Assembly: GCA_963681505.1 (NCBI GenBank)
Contig: OY811979.1
Coordinates: 7,548,736 to 7,612,735 of the forward strand
Direction of reading: 5' to 3'
Source of the DNA: Eunapius fragilis
Lineage: Eukaryota > Porifera > Demospongiae > Spongillida > Spongillidae
DNA length: 64,000 bases
Shown here: in pieces, positions 47,541 to 56,756 of the stretch
Position numbering within the stretch: the stretch's first letter is position 1
Layout: each line of letters opens with the position of its first letter
The notes under the pieces: generated by a model
The model's input: only the letters and a program-made list of their open reading frames with translations
Databases searched by the model: none
What the model was told of the DNA's origin: nothing
Position numbers and translations under genes: made by a program

Positions 47541-47868
47541 ATCGGGAGTTTAGAAGTTTAGAGTTTTAAAGCGAAAACCAAGTAAAATTATAAATAAGGC
47601 AACTGGGAATGAGGGGATAGAATTTAGTCCGAATCGTACAAGAAAGTAAAAATTCAAACGAGTTTGAGGTTTCGGCCATTTGAAGTTTAGGAGTTTAGAT
47701 ATTTATATGCGCGGTGACGTATATTCCGAATGACTAACTTCAAATGGCCGAAATGTCCAGTAATGAGATGTTTGCATCAATTTCGTGATAGAAAATCATA
47801 TTCCAAATATTTTTACTGATTGGGACGCGGAGTGCTCTAAAAGTACACGGACCTGTGTGGGGTCCGTG

Positions 47869-48867
47869 GGTCCGTGTACTTTTAGTGCACTCTTGTTTGA
47901 ATTTTTACTTACTTGTACGATTCGGACTAAAATCTATTCCCTCATTCCCTGTTGCCTTATTTATAATTTTGCTTGGTTTTCGCTTTAAAAGTCTAAACTT
48001 ATAAACCCCATATCTTAATCAGTCAAAATAATTGGAAAATTATTTACTATCACGAAATTGGTGCAACCTTCTTATTACTGGACCGGAAGTTTAGTCATTC
48101 GGAATATACGTCATTGCACATATAAATATCTAAATTTGTAAACTTCAAATGGCCAAATGCTCAAACTTGTTTGGAATTTTACTACCTTGTATGATTCAGA
48201 CTAAATTCTATCCCCTCATTCCCAGCTGCCTTATATATAATTTTACTTGGTTTTCGCTTTAAAACTCTAACCTTCCAAACTCCCGATGCTCAACGGTTCA
48301 AATGTTTAGAAATTGAGGTTTTTAGTTGTAAACTCAACGGTTCAAATGTTTAGAAATTTAGGTTTTTAGTTGTAAACTCATCGGTTCAGATGTTTAGAAA
48401 TTAGAAATTTAGGTTTTTAGTTGTAACTCGCTTATATATCCATCGTCCAAGCTTCGGTTAGTGACTTAGAGAGTTTTCATGACTTTTGGTGCAAAAATCA
48501 AATTTGGTCGAGTTCAATCCCGAAAATGTCAAATCTGTTTATGTATTTGGTTATCCATATCCTCGTCTGTCCGGTTCCAGGAACCCACGTCGCTGAAGTT
48601 AATTGGGCTGACGCTTTGTGAGAATAAAAAAGAAGTACGCAAGCCTGAGCTAAACGGTTACGTGCCAGGTATACGCGGGCTTCAAAGTTAGCGCCAGTGG
48701 CATCTTAGCATTTTGTTGGTGCAGGCGCACACACTGATGGCTGCTATGCACATATGCATCCCTGTGTCAGTTTTTCCAGAAAACGTGTGGGTGGGTGTAT
48801 CTGTGTGTACATGTACATGTACAGGTTTGCATTTGCAAATGCAGCCAGCATTATGGTGTGTAATGGT

Positions 48868-48904
<37 letters not shown>

Positions 48905-51157
48905 GCGTGTATGTGCATGTGTGGACTATGTATGTGCAAGGGGTTCATGTATTTGTGGCTGTATTTGATTGGCTTACCTTTTGCACTGTGGCCACACCCT
49001 CTTACATCTTATGCTATCAGCTTGCTTTAAAAAAATTCTTCCTTTTACCATTAGTGCCTATCTCCCTGGCCCCTCCTACTCATGAATGAGGACATCTGTA
49101 GAAGACAGCTGCAGTGTTCCATGATGACCACACCCACCCAGCTCTCAAAATTACTGTGGTTTGAGGAAATCTAATCTGGCCATGGTATAGCACTTGACAT
49201 ACGTTCCAATGCTCTCTAAGGCAATTTCATTGGCTTACAGACTGAAATTCAAGCAAATGGATGCTTAATGCAGCTCATCCAGGTTGGATGGGTTGTTGGT
49301 ATCTGACACTGTGGAAGCTGGATAGTCAATTAAGTAGATAAAGGGGTGCTGTAGTAACGTATCTGGTTTTGTCGGATGATCCGTCTTAACTAGACGGGTG
49401 TTCTCCACCCTTTATTTTTCTTTTAGGTTTGCTTTCAAAGTGATCAGTAGTGATGTGTAACAAGCACTTATCCTCTTTTTCAGTTAGAGCCTCAGTCACC
49501 TGCTGAGTGCAGAAATTCTCCTAGAGTGGTCCTCCTCCAGGGATGGCACTGTGCACAGATGGTTTGGTCTTCAACTCCCAGATGGATAAACAACCTTGCT
49601 TGTATAGTACCTGCATTAGACCTTTAGCAGTAGTCAACTAGCTGCCACACCCCCTGCAATTGTTGCACGTGAAAATCTATTCAATTTGATGTATACTATA
49701 TCTACCCTCCAGGGGATTGTTCCAGTTGTAGCCATTACCACTTGTCTTTGACATGCTTTTGGGCTTAGACTACTAACCTGGTTTGTCCACCTCTCGTTCC
49801 CATGACCATAAATACCTAAATATCAAACCTAATTTCCTGCATGGCCATGCCAGAGATTATATTAGGGGATTGAAAGCTTGCACGATCGCTGTACCTATGC
49901 ACAGAATATCCGAGGTAGTGTTAATATTAATCACACCTCTGAATTTATGGATTTTTGGTGAAAGACCATTGGATTTGGAGTTGTCTCTCTTACAAAGTAA
50001 GCCAAAAAGTTTACTGTAACTTGATCAACAAAAGTGAAAGGGTGCTTTTTTTTTTACTTCACACTAATGAAAGGATGGTATTTTTTCCCTGGGTAACTGC
50101 TCGTTACCTGTTAAAGCTTTAGTTTCTTTTTTGTGCTTTAAATGTCTTGCATTGTGCATTGATGAAGGTATTAACTTTTAAGAGTGATCTTGCCAATGTT
50201 TTGCTGCAAGATCCTGAAAACATGATTTGGTACACAGGACACAGCTTGAAGTTGTGTTGTGTGGTTACTGTAATGCAGCGCCAATATTTTAGTACGGTCA
50301 AAACCCATGCATATGCCAATATACATTTTGGGTCACGTTTATGGTTTGAAATTAATTTTGTTTTCATGCATGGGTTGATCAAAATTTAGGCTAGGAAGAA
50401 TTCCACAGTACACAGACCAGCTAAAGTGAAAGCCTATGACTGCTTGAAAGGCTTTCTGCTGCACTTGTGGTGTTCAGGGCAGATAGTGCACATGAGATAA
50501 CAGTGTGTACAACAGAACTCCTCTGCAGGACCATTGCGTCCATCTACACATTCATAAAAAATATGTCACTGTTACTTGTAATCTTGGACACAAGCAGCTA
50601 CCAAGATCGAGGTTCTGAGGGAGACAACTGGCCCCTCCCACTGGGATGTTCATTTTTTGTTCACAGGTAGGACACTTGAACACTTGTTGGGAACTACTTT
50701 TCTCTATCACAGAATGTATGCATTCTGACAGAAGGAGTGCAGACGTACAAGTAGTAGAATTCTTGGATGACTGCGATAACAACGTGGTATACCTATCGTG
50801 CCCAGCCCCTCTCCCCACTCATTTACCTGCTATGGGATTCATTTGTCTCCATGGCTAAGCATATGGAATTTCTGCTGAACTATAAAATATCGTGCTCAGA
50901 CACCATTACATCTCACATGGGTCTGGGTACAAAACATGATAGTTATAATTACTGGTACAGCACAAAGCAGTGCAAAAAAAAGAAGAACTGGTTGGGGGAG
51001 GGGAGGGATTTGTGTATGGTATGAATACATGCATGGCTCCTTGCATCCAAATACCCAGGGCAGGACACTGGGACCCCACAGACTTGAAGTATACATCATT
51101 TGCAATTATGCATAGTTATATGTGTTGCAATTAATTCTCTTTTTTCTTGTTGTTATC
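47869..51157. mobile_element. FB4: left arm (U7) of a further palindromic element, cut by a BEL/Pao insertion
   Basis: The tip GGTCCGTGTACTTTTAG at 47869 follows a 15-bp spacer TGTGTGGGGTCCGTG. The outer module just inside the tip is deleted (TAGTGCACTCTTGTTTGAAT). After that the order matches other units: 44-bp array (48285-48425), GT run (48870-48900), unique inner part, and a TRIM-like fragment on the minus strand (50552-50818, KCPTCEQKMNIPVGG). It shares CACTTGACATA near 49192 with FB2 and so belongs to that subfamily. The unit stops at TTGTTGTTATC, where the BEL/Pao LTR starts; the rest should lie beyond that element. Confidence 0.8.
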
Positions 51158-51341
51158 TGTTAGATATTTTATTGTTACGTCATATGGACGCACGTGATTA
51201 TTATTATTATTATTAATTGCAGTAGCGTGATCGACAAGGTTCCTCGCGTAATCGTTAGACATCGTCCCGCTGCGTGATTCTACATGGAGAGATAAGATGG
51301 CTAGAAGCAATTATCCATTGACCTTTCTCGAATTTCTTACA
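51158..51341 (+). repeat. 5' LTR of a BEL/Pao retrotransposon (184 bp)
   Basis: It begins TGTTAGATATTTTATTG exactly where the U7 sequence breaks off, and ends CGAATTTCTTACA directly before the primer-binding site. TG...CA ends fit an LTR. The 3' LTR is not in the window. Confidence 0.75.
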
Positions 51342-51359
51342 TGGTCCTTCGAGCCAGGA
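51342..51359 (+). other. Primer-binding site of the BEL/Pao element
   Basis: TGGTCCTTCGAGCCAGGA follows the LTR end with no spacer. This TGGTCCTTCG-type site is common in BEL/Pao elements. Confidence 0.75.
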
Positions 51360-51420
51360 AGGTGATCAGCTATTTGAAACGATATTGTTCTAATTAAGGC
51401 CCATTATCGAGACTCGCAGC

Positions 51421-51844
51421 ATGTCGGAGGAGCTTACAAGAAAAAGAAAGGTTCGTGATGGACACCGTGCTTTGGCGATACGAATTCTTGGCGATATTCA
51501 GACTACATTATCAAGTGAACCTACGGATACAGCCAGAATTACCAAGCTACATCAGATTATCGAAGAGAAATTGAAGGTCCTTACAGCGCTTGATAAAGAG
51601 ATCCTCGCACTCACTGACAATGATTCCATAGAGGAAAAAATCGTTACCGCTGACCAATTCAAGGAATTACTGCAAGTTGCCTCATCAGAATTAGCTCGTG
51701 TCCTGAATCCTGTCGTAGCGCTGTCACATGCAAGTCAAGCAAGCGTAATCAACTCTGCTACTGTCACGCCTTCAACTATTGTCACGCCTTCAACTACTGT
51801 CACGCCTTCAACTACTGTCACGCCTTCTACGCAATCAACCTTCA
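51421..51844 (+). CDS. BEL/Pao Gag, N-terminal part, truncated by the gap
   Basis: ATG 51421 opens MSEELTRKRKVRDGHRALAI and continues through a helical region (LHQIIEEKLKVLTALDKEIL, EKIVTADQFKELL). This layout of RKRKVR.GHR followed by EEKL..L..LD.EIL is typical of BEL/Pao Gag N-termini. At 51765-51830 a 15-bp repeat encodes TVTPST units. The frame runs into the 200-N gap, so Gag, protease, RT and integrase are not seen. Confidence 0.75.
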
Positions 51845-52044
51845 NNNNNNNNNNNNNNNNNNNNNNNNNNNNNNNNNNNNNNNNNNNNNNNNNNNNNNNN
51901 NNNNNNNNNNNNNNNNNNNNNNNNNNNNNNNNNNNNNNNNNNNNNNNNNNNNNNNNNNNNNNNNNNNNNNNNNNNNNNNNNNNNNNNNNNNNNNNNNNNN
52001 NNNNNNNNNNNNNNNNNNNNNNNNNNNNNNNNNNNNNNNNNNNN
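51845..52044. other. Assembly gap, 200 N
   Basis: Placeholder of the same length as the gap at 12375. The sequences on its two sides belong to different retroelement classes. Confidence 0.98.
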
Positions 52045-53573
52045 ACCTGATCTCTGAGCTGACCTCTGAACTCATACTAGGCTATTTGGATGATGTCACC
52101 TTTGGAGGTAGCCTTGCTGATGTCTCTCGTGATGTCCAGCTTTTTGAGCAGGCAGCAAAGCAGCTTGGCCTAAAACTTAACCATACAAAGACTGAAGTTA
52201 TCACCAATGACCCATCTGTCCGTTCTGACATGCTACTGCTTTTTCCCAATGCCCAATTCATAGACCCTCGCGATGCCACCTTACTGGGATCCCCAATTGG
52301 TGATATCAATTCAATCACTGCCTCAATTTCTAAGAAGACGGGGCTACTAAGTCTAATGGGTGAGAGATTGCAACACATTTTCTCGCATGATGCAATCCTC
52401 CTACTCCGCAATGCTTTTGCCATCCCAAAGCTATTGTACCTCCTGCGGACATCATCCTGTTTCCTGTCACCCACTCTGCAATGCTATGATGATGAACTTC
52501 GGAAAATTCTTTGTTCCATCACAAACATATGCCTTGGTGAAGCAGCCTGGACCCAGGCCACACTTCCAGTTCGTTTTGGGGGCCTTGGCATTCGGAGTGC
52601 TGTACAGTTAGCACCATCAGCTTTCCTTGCTTCTGTACACAGCTCTCAGGACCTGGTCAACAAGATCCTACCACAACGTCTCCTTTCCACAGACCTGCTT
52701 CACAAGGACACAGCTATCTCTGTGTGGTCACAGGGCCATCAACATTCTCCTCCTCAGGAAAAAGCATCCTTTTCGCAAAAGGCATGGGACACTCCAAGGG
52801 TAGAGGCTGTCTTTGCAGCTTTGTTAGACCAAGCTTCTGATGCCGTCACTAGGGCTCGCCTACTGGCTGTCTCCAGGAAGGAGTCTGGTGCTTGGCTTCA
52901 TGCTGTCCCTAACTCTTCACTGGGCCTAAGAATGGACAATGAAACAGTTAGAGTGGCAGTTGGTCTTCGCCTTGGAGTAGCTCTATGTAGCCCTCATTCT
53001 TGCCAGCATTGTGGTGCAACAGTTGACCAGTTTGGACTTCATGGTCTCAGCTGTCGGTTTAGTACTGGTCGTCATTATCGTCATGCTGCTCTAAATGAAA
53101 TTATCCATCGAGCCCTGACCACCTCCCACATCCCATCCAGACTAGAACCCACAGGCCTAGACCGCTCAGATGGGAAACGCCCTGATGGAATCACCATGGT
53201 CCCATGGAAGAACGGGAACCTTTTGGTTTGGGATGCCACCTGTTCTGACACATATGCCCCATCTCACCTGGCACAGTCCACTTTGGCAGCAGGTGCTGTC
53301 GCTAGCCAGGCAGAGGACCGGAAAAAGATCAAATACTCATATCTGGACGGACACCCAGGCATCTGTTTTACCCCTATTGCCTATGAAACATCAGGAGTAG
53401 TTGGTCCTCTTTCCCAGATCTTCCTGAAGGAGCTAGGTCACAGGCTCTCAGCAACAACTGGTGACACAAAAAGTTACAGCTATCTGCTCCAACGTCTTTC
53501 AGTGGCTGTACAAAGGGGCAATGCTGCCTCCATCCTAGGAACACTTTTTTCACCTTATACTACTGATTTTTAA
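52045..53573 (+). CDS. R2-like non-LTR retroelement A: RT C-terminus and restriction-like endonuclease (5' end lost in gap)
   Basis: The frame is open from the gap through GYLDDVTFGG, the RT catalytic YxDD box, to TAA 53571-53573. After the RT thumb come a Cys/His motif CQHCGATVDQFGLHGLSC (near 53010-53055) and a PD-(D/E)xK-like region, GKRPDGITMV...LLVWDATCSDT (53170-53250), then AGAVASQAEDRKKIKYSYL. RT, then a CCHC motif, then a restriction-like endonuclease is the plan of R2, R4/Dong and related non-LTR elements, which nick a target and prime reverse transcription on it. No stop or frameshift in the visible part, so this copy may be fairly young. Confidence 0.8.
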
Positions 53574-53654
53574 GGTTATTATAATAGTGATAATAAATGT
53601 GCATTTATTACTGTTTATGTATTGTTTTGCATTAACATAAATGTTAAAAAAATT

Positions 53655-53686
<32 letters not shown>
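53574..53686 (+). other. 3' UTR and poly(A) tail of retroelement A
   Basis: An 82-bp AT-rich UTR with AATAAA near 53592 ends in 31 consecutive A (53656-53686). The tail marks the 3' end of a target-primed insertion. Confidence 0.85.
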
Positions 53687-53688
<2 letters not shown>

Positions 53689-53869
53689 TAACAGTTACAC
53701 TGTAATAATAATAATAATGACGTACATAAGATAGAAAATACACTGACGCACAATTACATACACATAACAATTCATGAGGGCACAATCCTGGTGAGGATAG
53801 CCGAAGAAATTATCTCATGAGGCAGGTGTTAAGCCTTCCATAAATCTCATTTATGACGACTGATTTAGG
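53687..53869. repeat. Direct and inverted pieces of the retroelement B 3' end
   Basis: 53687-53702 (CTTAACAGTTACACTG) repeats 58021-58036 in direct orientation. 53827-53867 is the reverse complement of 57987-58027, 39 of 41 bases by eye, and encodes KSVVINEIYGRLN on the minus strand. Between them is ordinary AT-rich sequence. Confidence 0.75.
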
Positions 53870-54016
53870 ATGGCGGCTGAGTTGAAGGGTAGATGTTGCT
53901 CTTGTAACGAGAAAAACGCTCGATGTAAGTCCTGTGTGTGTTGCAAGAAGAAGAGGAAATGTTCCAACTGCCTTCCTATGAATAACAAATGTTGTTTTAA
54001 TTCCAATGAGTCCTAG
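53870..54016 (+). CDS. 48-aa Cys-rich ORF preceding retroelement B
   Basis: ATG 53870 to TAG 54016 encodes 48 residues with 13 Cys: CCSCNEKNARCKSCVCCK, then KCSNCLP and KCCF. From memory, similar C-x2-C...C-x2-C-x-C...C-x2-C-L-P pieces open retroelement proteins in cnidarians and sponges. The stop overlaps the next frame, whose ATG is at 54006, in the -1 relation. Whether it is a separate ORF or the N-terminus of the large protein joined by a frameshift cannot be told here. It is probably a nucleic-acid binding module. Confidence 0.55.
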   Translation: MAAELKGRCCSCNEKNARCKSCVCCKKKRKCSNCLPMNNKCCFNSNES

Positions 54017-55936
54017 CGCTTGCCCTCCAGAGCCTCTGGCGCCATCCAATTCAATTCCACGTGCTTCCAGTTCAGTTATACCTTCTACTTTGCCTACGTG
54101 TTCCAGTTCACCTACACTGCCTACACAGGTTCGGCAACCAATGAATACTATGAACCCAAGCGTTGATTCGGAACCATTATCGAATTCAAGACCCCACGTG
54201 GCCTGTTCGCTTACATTGGTGCAACCACAAATGAATACACGAACAACTTTTCAAGAACATCCATGTATTCCCATTGACCAAGAACTCCATAAAGAGCCTT
54301 GCATCGTCGAGGGGTGCAAAGAGCACATAGCCCCCTCTATGTGGCTTCCGCACATGACTAGTCATGCTAAGGGAGTTCTTCCTGGAGTTGTTCCCTCATC
54401 ATGGCTGCGATCCCAATCCCGTTTTATCTGTCCTAACTGCAGTTCTATTGTTTCTAATTCTCACTTTGTTTCCCATGCAAGGAAGTGTCCTTCTGTGGCC
54501 TGTGGAGGTCAGAACGGTCAGACTAATATCTTCAATGTTGTGTCCAGTTCCATTCCTAATCATCAGGTCACTTTGCCCAGTCTAGAAGACATTTGTAGTT
54601 TGAAGCACCCAACTATTCGGTTTATTCCTTCAAGTGCCAGGCCAGCCTTTGCACGTGTTCTATCTTCTGTGTTGAAAGAAATAGTGGCAGTAAACTCTGT
54701 TGCTGCCTGGACCAAATTGCTAATGCTGCCCAAATGTGTTCTCCCCAATTCCAAAAGGGGTGGTCGTCACAATAAGCCCATCTCTATTGATATCCTATGT
54801 GACATGTGGTTGAAGGGAAACCTGTGTGAGTTGTGGCATCGTGCACAGACTCGGGCTACTATCTCTACACAGTCTAAGAAGGTGCTTCCAAATAAAAGGG
54901 TGGATTCTGCAATAGCTCTGGCCAAAGATGGACTTTACAGCAAAGCTTGTCAGATGCTAACATCTCAGGGCGTAGCCCCCGATGATGACAACACTTGGAA
55001 TCTGTTGATTTCCAAACACCCTCAAGGTGAGTGCCCGTCAAACCTCCCTATTCCATCGACAGTGACAGTGTTGCCTCATGATTTTAACATCGTTCCTGTT
55101 TTAAGATCATTCTCCAAACTAACTGGGGCTGGCCCCACAGGTTTGCGTATTCAGCACTTGATAGACGCAGTTGAGGTTCTTTTATCATGCTCGATTCTTC
55201 AATCTTTAAAGGGAGTAGTCAACATCCTTGCGGCTGGTAGAGTTCCACCCATGATAGCATCCTTTCTGGCTGGAGGTAATCTCACTGCTTTGGTTAAGTC
55301 TACGCAAGGTTCTTCGTTTGATATTCGCCCCATTGCAGTGGGAGAAGCTCTTCGCCGTCTTACCGGGAAGTGTTTATGTGCATTAGTGAGGTCTAAGGCC
55401 TCTGAATTTTTTCAACCACACCAGTTTGGGGTGGCATGTCCTATGGGAGCAGAAAAGATTGTGCATGGTCTTAGAGCGTGTGTCGAAAAGCATTGGCTGG
55501 AAGAAAACTTTGTAGTGTTGAAAGTAGATATGAAGAATGCGTTTAATCTGGTGTCGCGTCAGGCACTCCTCTCAGAGTGTGCCAAACATTTTCCTGAACT
55601 CTACCCTTGGGCTCATTGTGGTGTTATAGCCAGCACCCATACTTATGGCACACGATGGGGAATCTAACTTCAGAATGTGGTGTCCAGCAAGGGGATCCCC
55701 TCGGCCCTCTCTTATTCTCTTTGGTGTTGAATATCTTTGTGTCTGAGATTGTATTGGAGCCAGGCTGTGCCAATCTGTTGTACCATGCTTGGTATTTGGA
55801 TGATGGTGTTGTGGCAGGCTCGAGCACTGAGGTATGTAGAGTGCTGGCTATTTTAGAAGAAAGAGGTCACTCTTTGGGACTACATGTCAACATTAATAAA
55901 TGTGAAGTTTTTTGTCACAGCGACCTAAGTCACTTC
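54006..55936 (+). pseudogene. R2-like retroelement B, part 1: zinc fingers and RT
   Basis: The frame 54006-55667 carries a C2H2-like motif (CIVEGCKEHIAPSMWLPHMTSH region, C near 54300), a second finger FICPNCSSIVSNSHFVSHAR near 54424, and the RT start: RPIAVGEALRRLTGKCLCAL, FGVACPMGAEKIVH, LKVDMKNAFNLVSR. A frameshift near 55655 moves it to another frame with CGVQQGDPLGPLLFSLVL and the catalytic YLDDGVVAG. N-terminal zinc fingers before an RT are typical of R2-type elements and bind the target DNA. The frame is then interrupted at 55937 by an insertion. Confidence 0.8.
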
Positions 55937-56754
55937 CTCAGGGTAGTTAAGGCTGCCACCGAATAATTTTACGTCATACAAAATGGCGGCTAGTACCAAA
56001 AAGTTATATTTCACGCAAGGACCATTCACTTGCTTAAAACTTGATGTGAATATGTGTGTTAAATACTGCTACTTCTAATGGCTATGTTGTATGCTCTTTA
56101 ACACACCTATCGTACGTAACTGTTTGGAAAATGGCTATGTAAACAAATACGGCTGTAGGCGGGGATGTTGCGATACAAATTTTAATACGCTAATTGGCTA
56201 CAAACAGTCTCCCTATGCTCTCACACACTAAATCGACTGGATGCTGTGAATTCATTGCTTGGTGTTATCACAACAAACGTTAACATTGGTCAAAATGGCC
56301 GTCGACTTGTACGAAATACGATACATCTTCGATACCCTATGCAGTTATCGAAATATCCAGTCGCAGTGAATAACTAGAACCCTAGAGGAGCTTGCCTAGC
56401 CGAATAAATTTACCTGAGAGCTGCGTTTCATCCCCGCGTTTTGAACCTCCGATATTCCCATACAAAGTACAGTGGTTATTAAAATATAACCACCCGCCAG
56501 ATTTGTATTGCTGGGCAGCTGTACGCTCTTTTCGCTAGTCCATTGTGCGTTTTTTCCCATTTTGTGTACGTTTTGCTCTAGATCACTGTAACGTAGTAAC
56601 AGTGTATGAATACGATACTGAAATATTGTCCTTGCGCTAAATGAAGACCGAAACGTATAGAATGATATAACGTCATAATGATGTAATTACAAACATGAAT
56701 GTTGACAGCATGTTAACATGATTTTTCTTGTGAGGCAGCCTTAACTACCCTGAG
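55937..56754. mobile_element. 818-bp MITE-like insertion in retroelement B
   Basis: Ends are perfect 21-bp inverted repeats starting CTCAGGGTAGTTAAGG. It is flanked by TC on both sides (55935-55936 and 56755-56756), a possible 2-bp target duplication. Length plus duplication is 820 bp, and leaving it out brings the reading frames on both sides into register with no stop. There is no transposase frame. The superfamily is not assigned. Confidence 0.75.
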
Positions 56755-56756
56755 TC

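Larger units (their letters stand above)
39847..47853. mobile_element. FB3: giant palindromic element, 8.01 kb
   Basis: Arms 39847-43332 and 44367-47853 have mirror positions summing to 87699-87700. The 1034-bp loop is at 43333-44366. Architecture is as in FB1, with the loop reversed. Both FB3 arms share variants not in FB1: loss of GGGTTGTTGGTAT-like sequence near 41254 and 46447, a one-base loss in the B-box region (GACATTGCATCC near 42601 and its mirror), and ACTGTCAGAAGG instead of ACTGACAGAAGG. Confidence 0.85.

Noticed and set aside
15526..47853. The palindromes as pure assembly artefacts
   Set aside because: Arms carry substitutions, loops differ in orientation, element-specific variants exist and a hAT plus an intact gypsy occupy only one centre. 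An artefact would give exact copies. Read support still needs checking.
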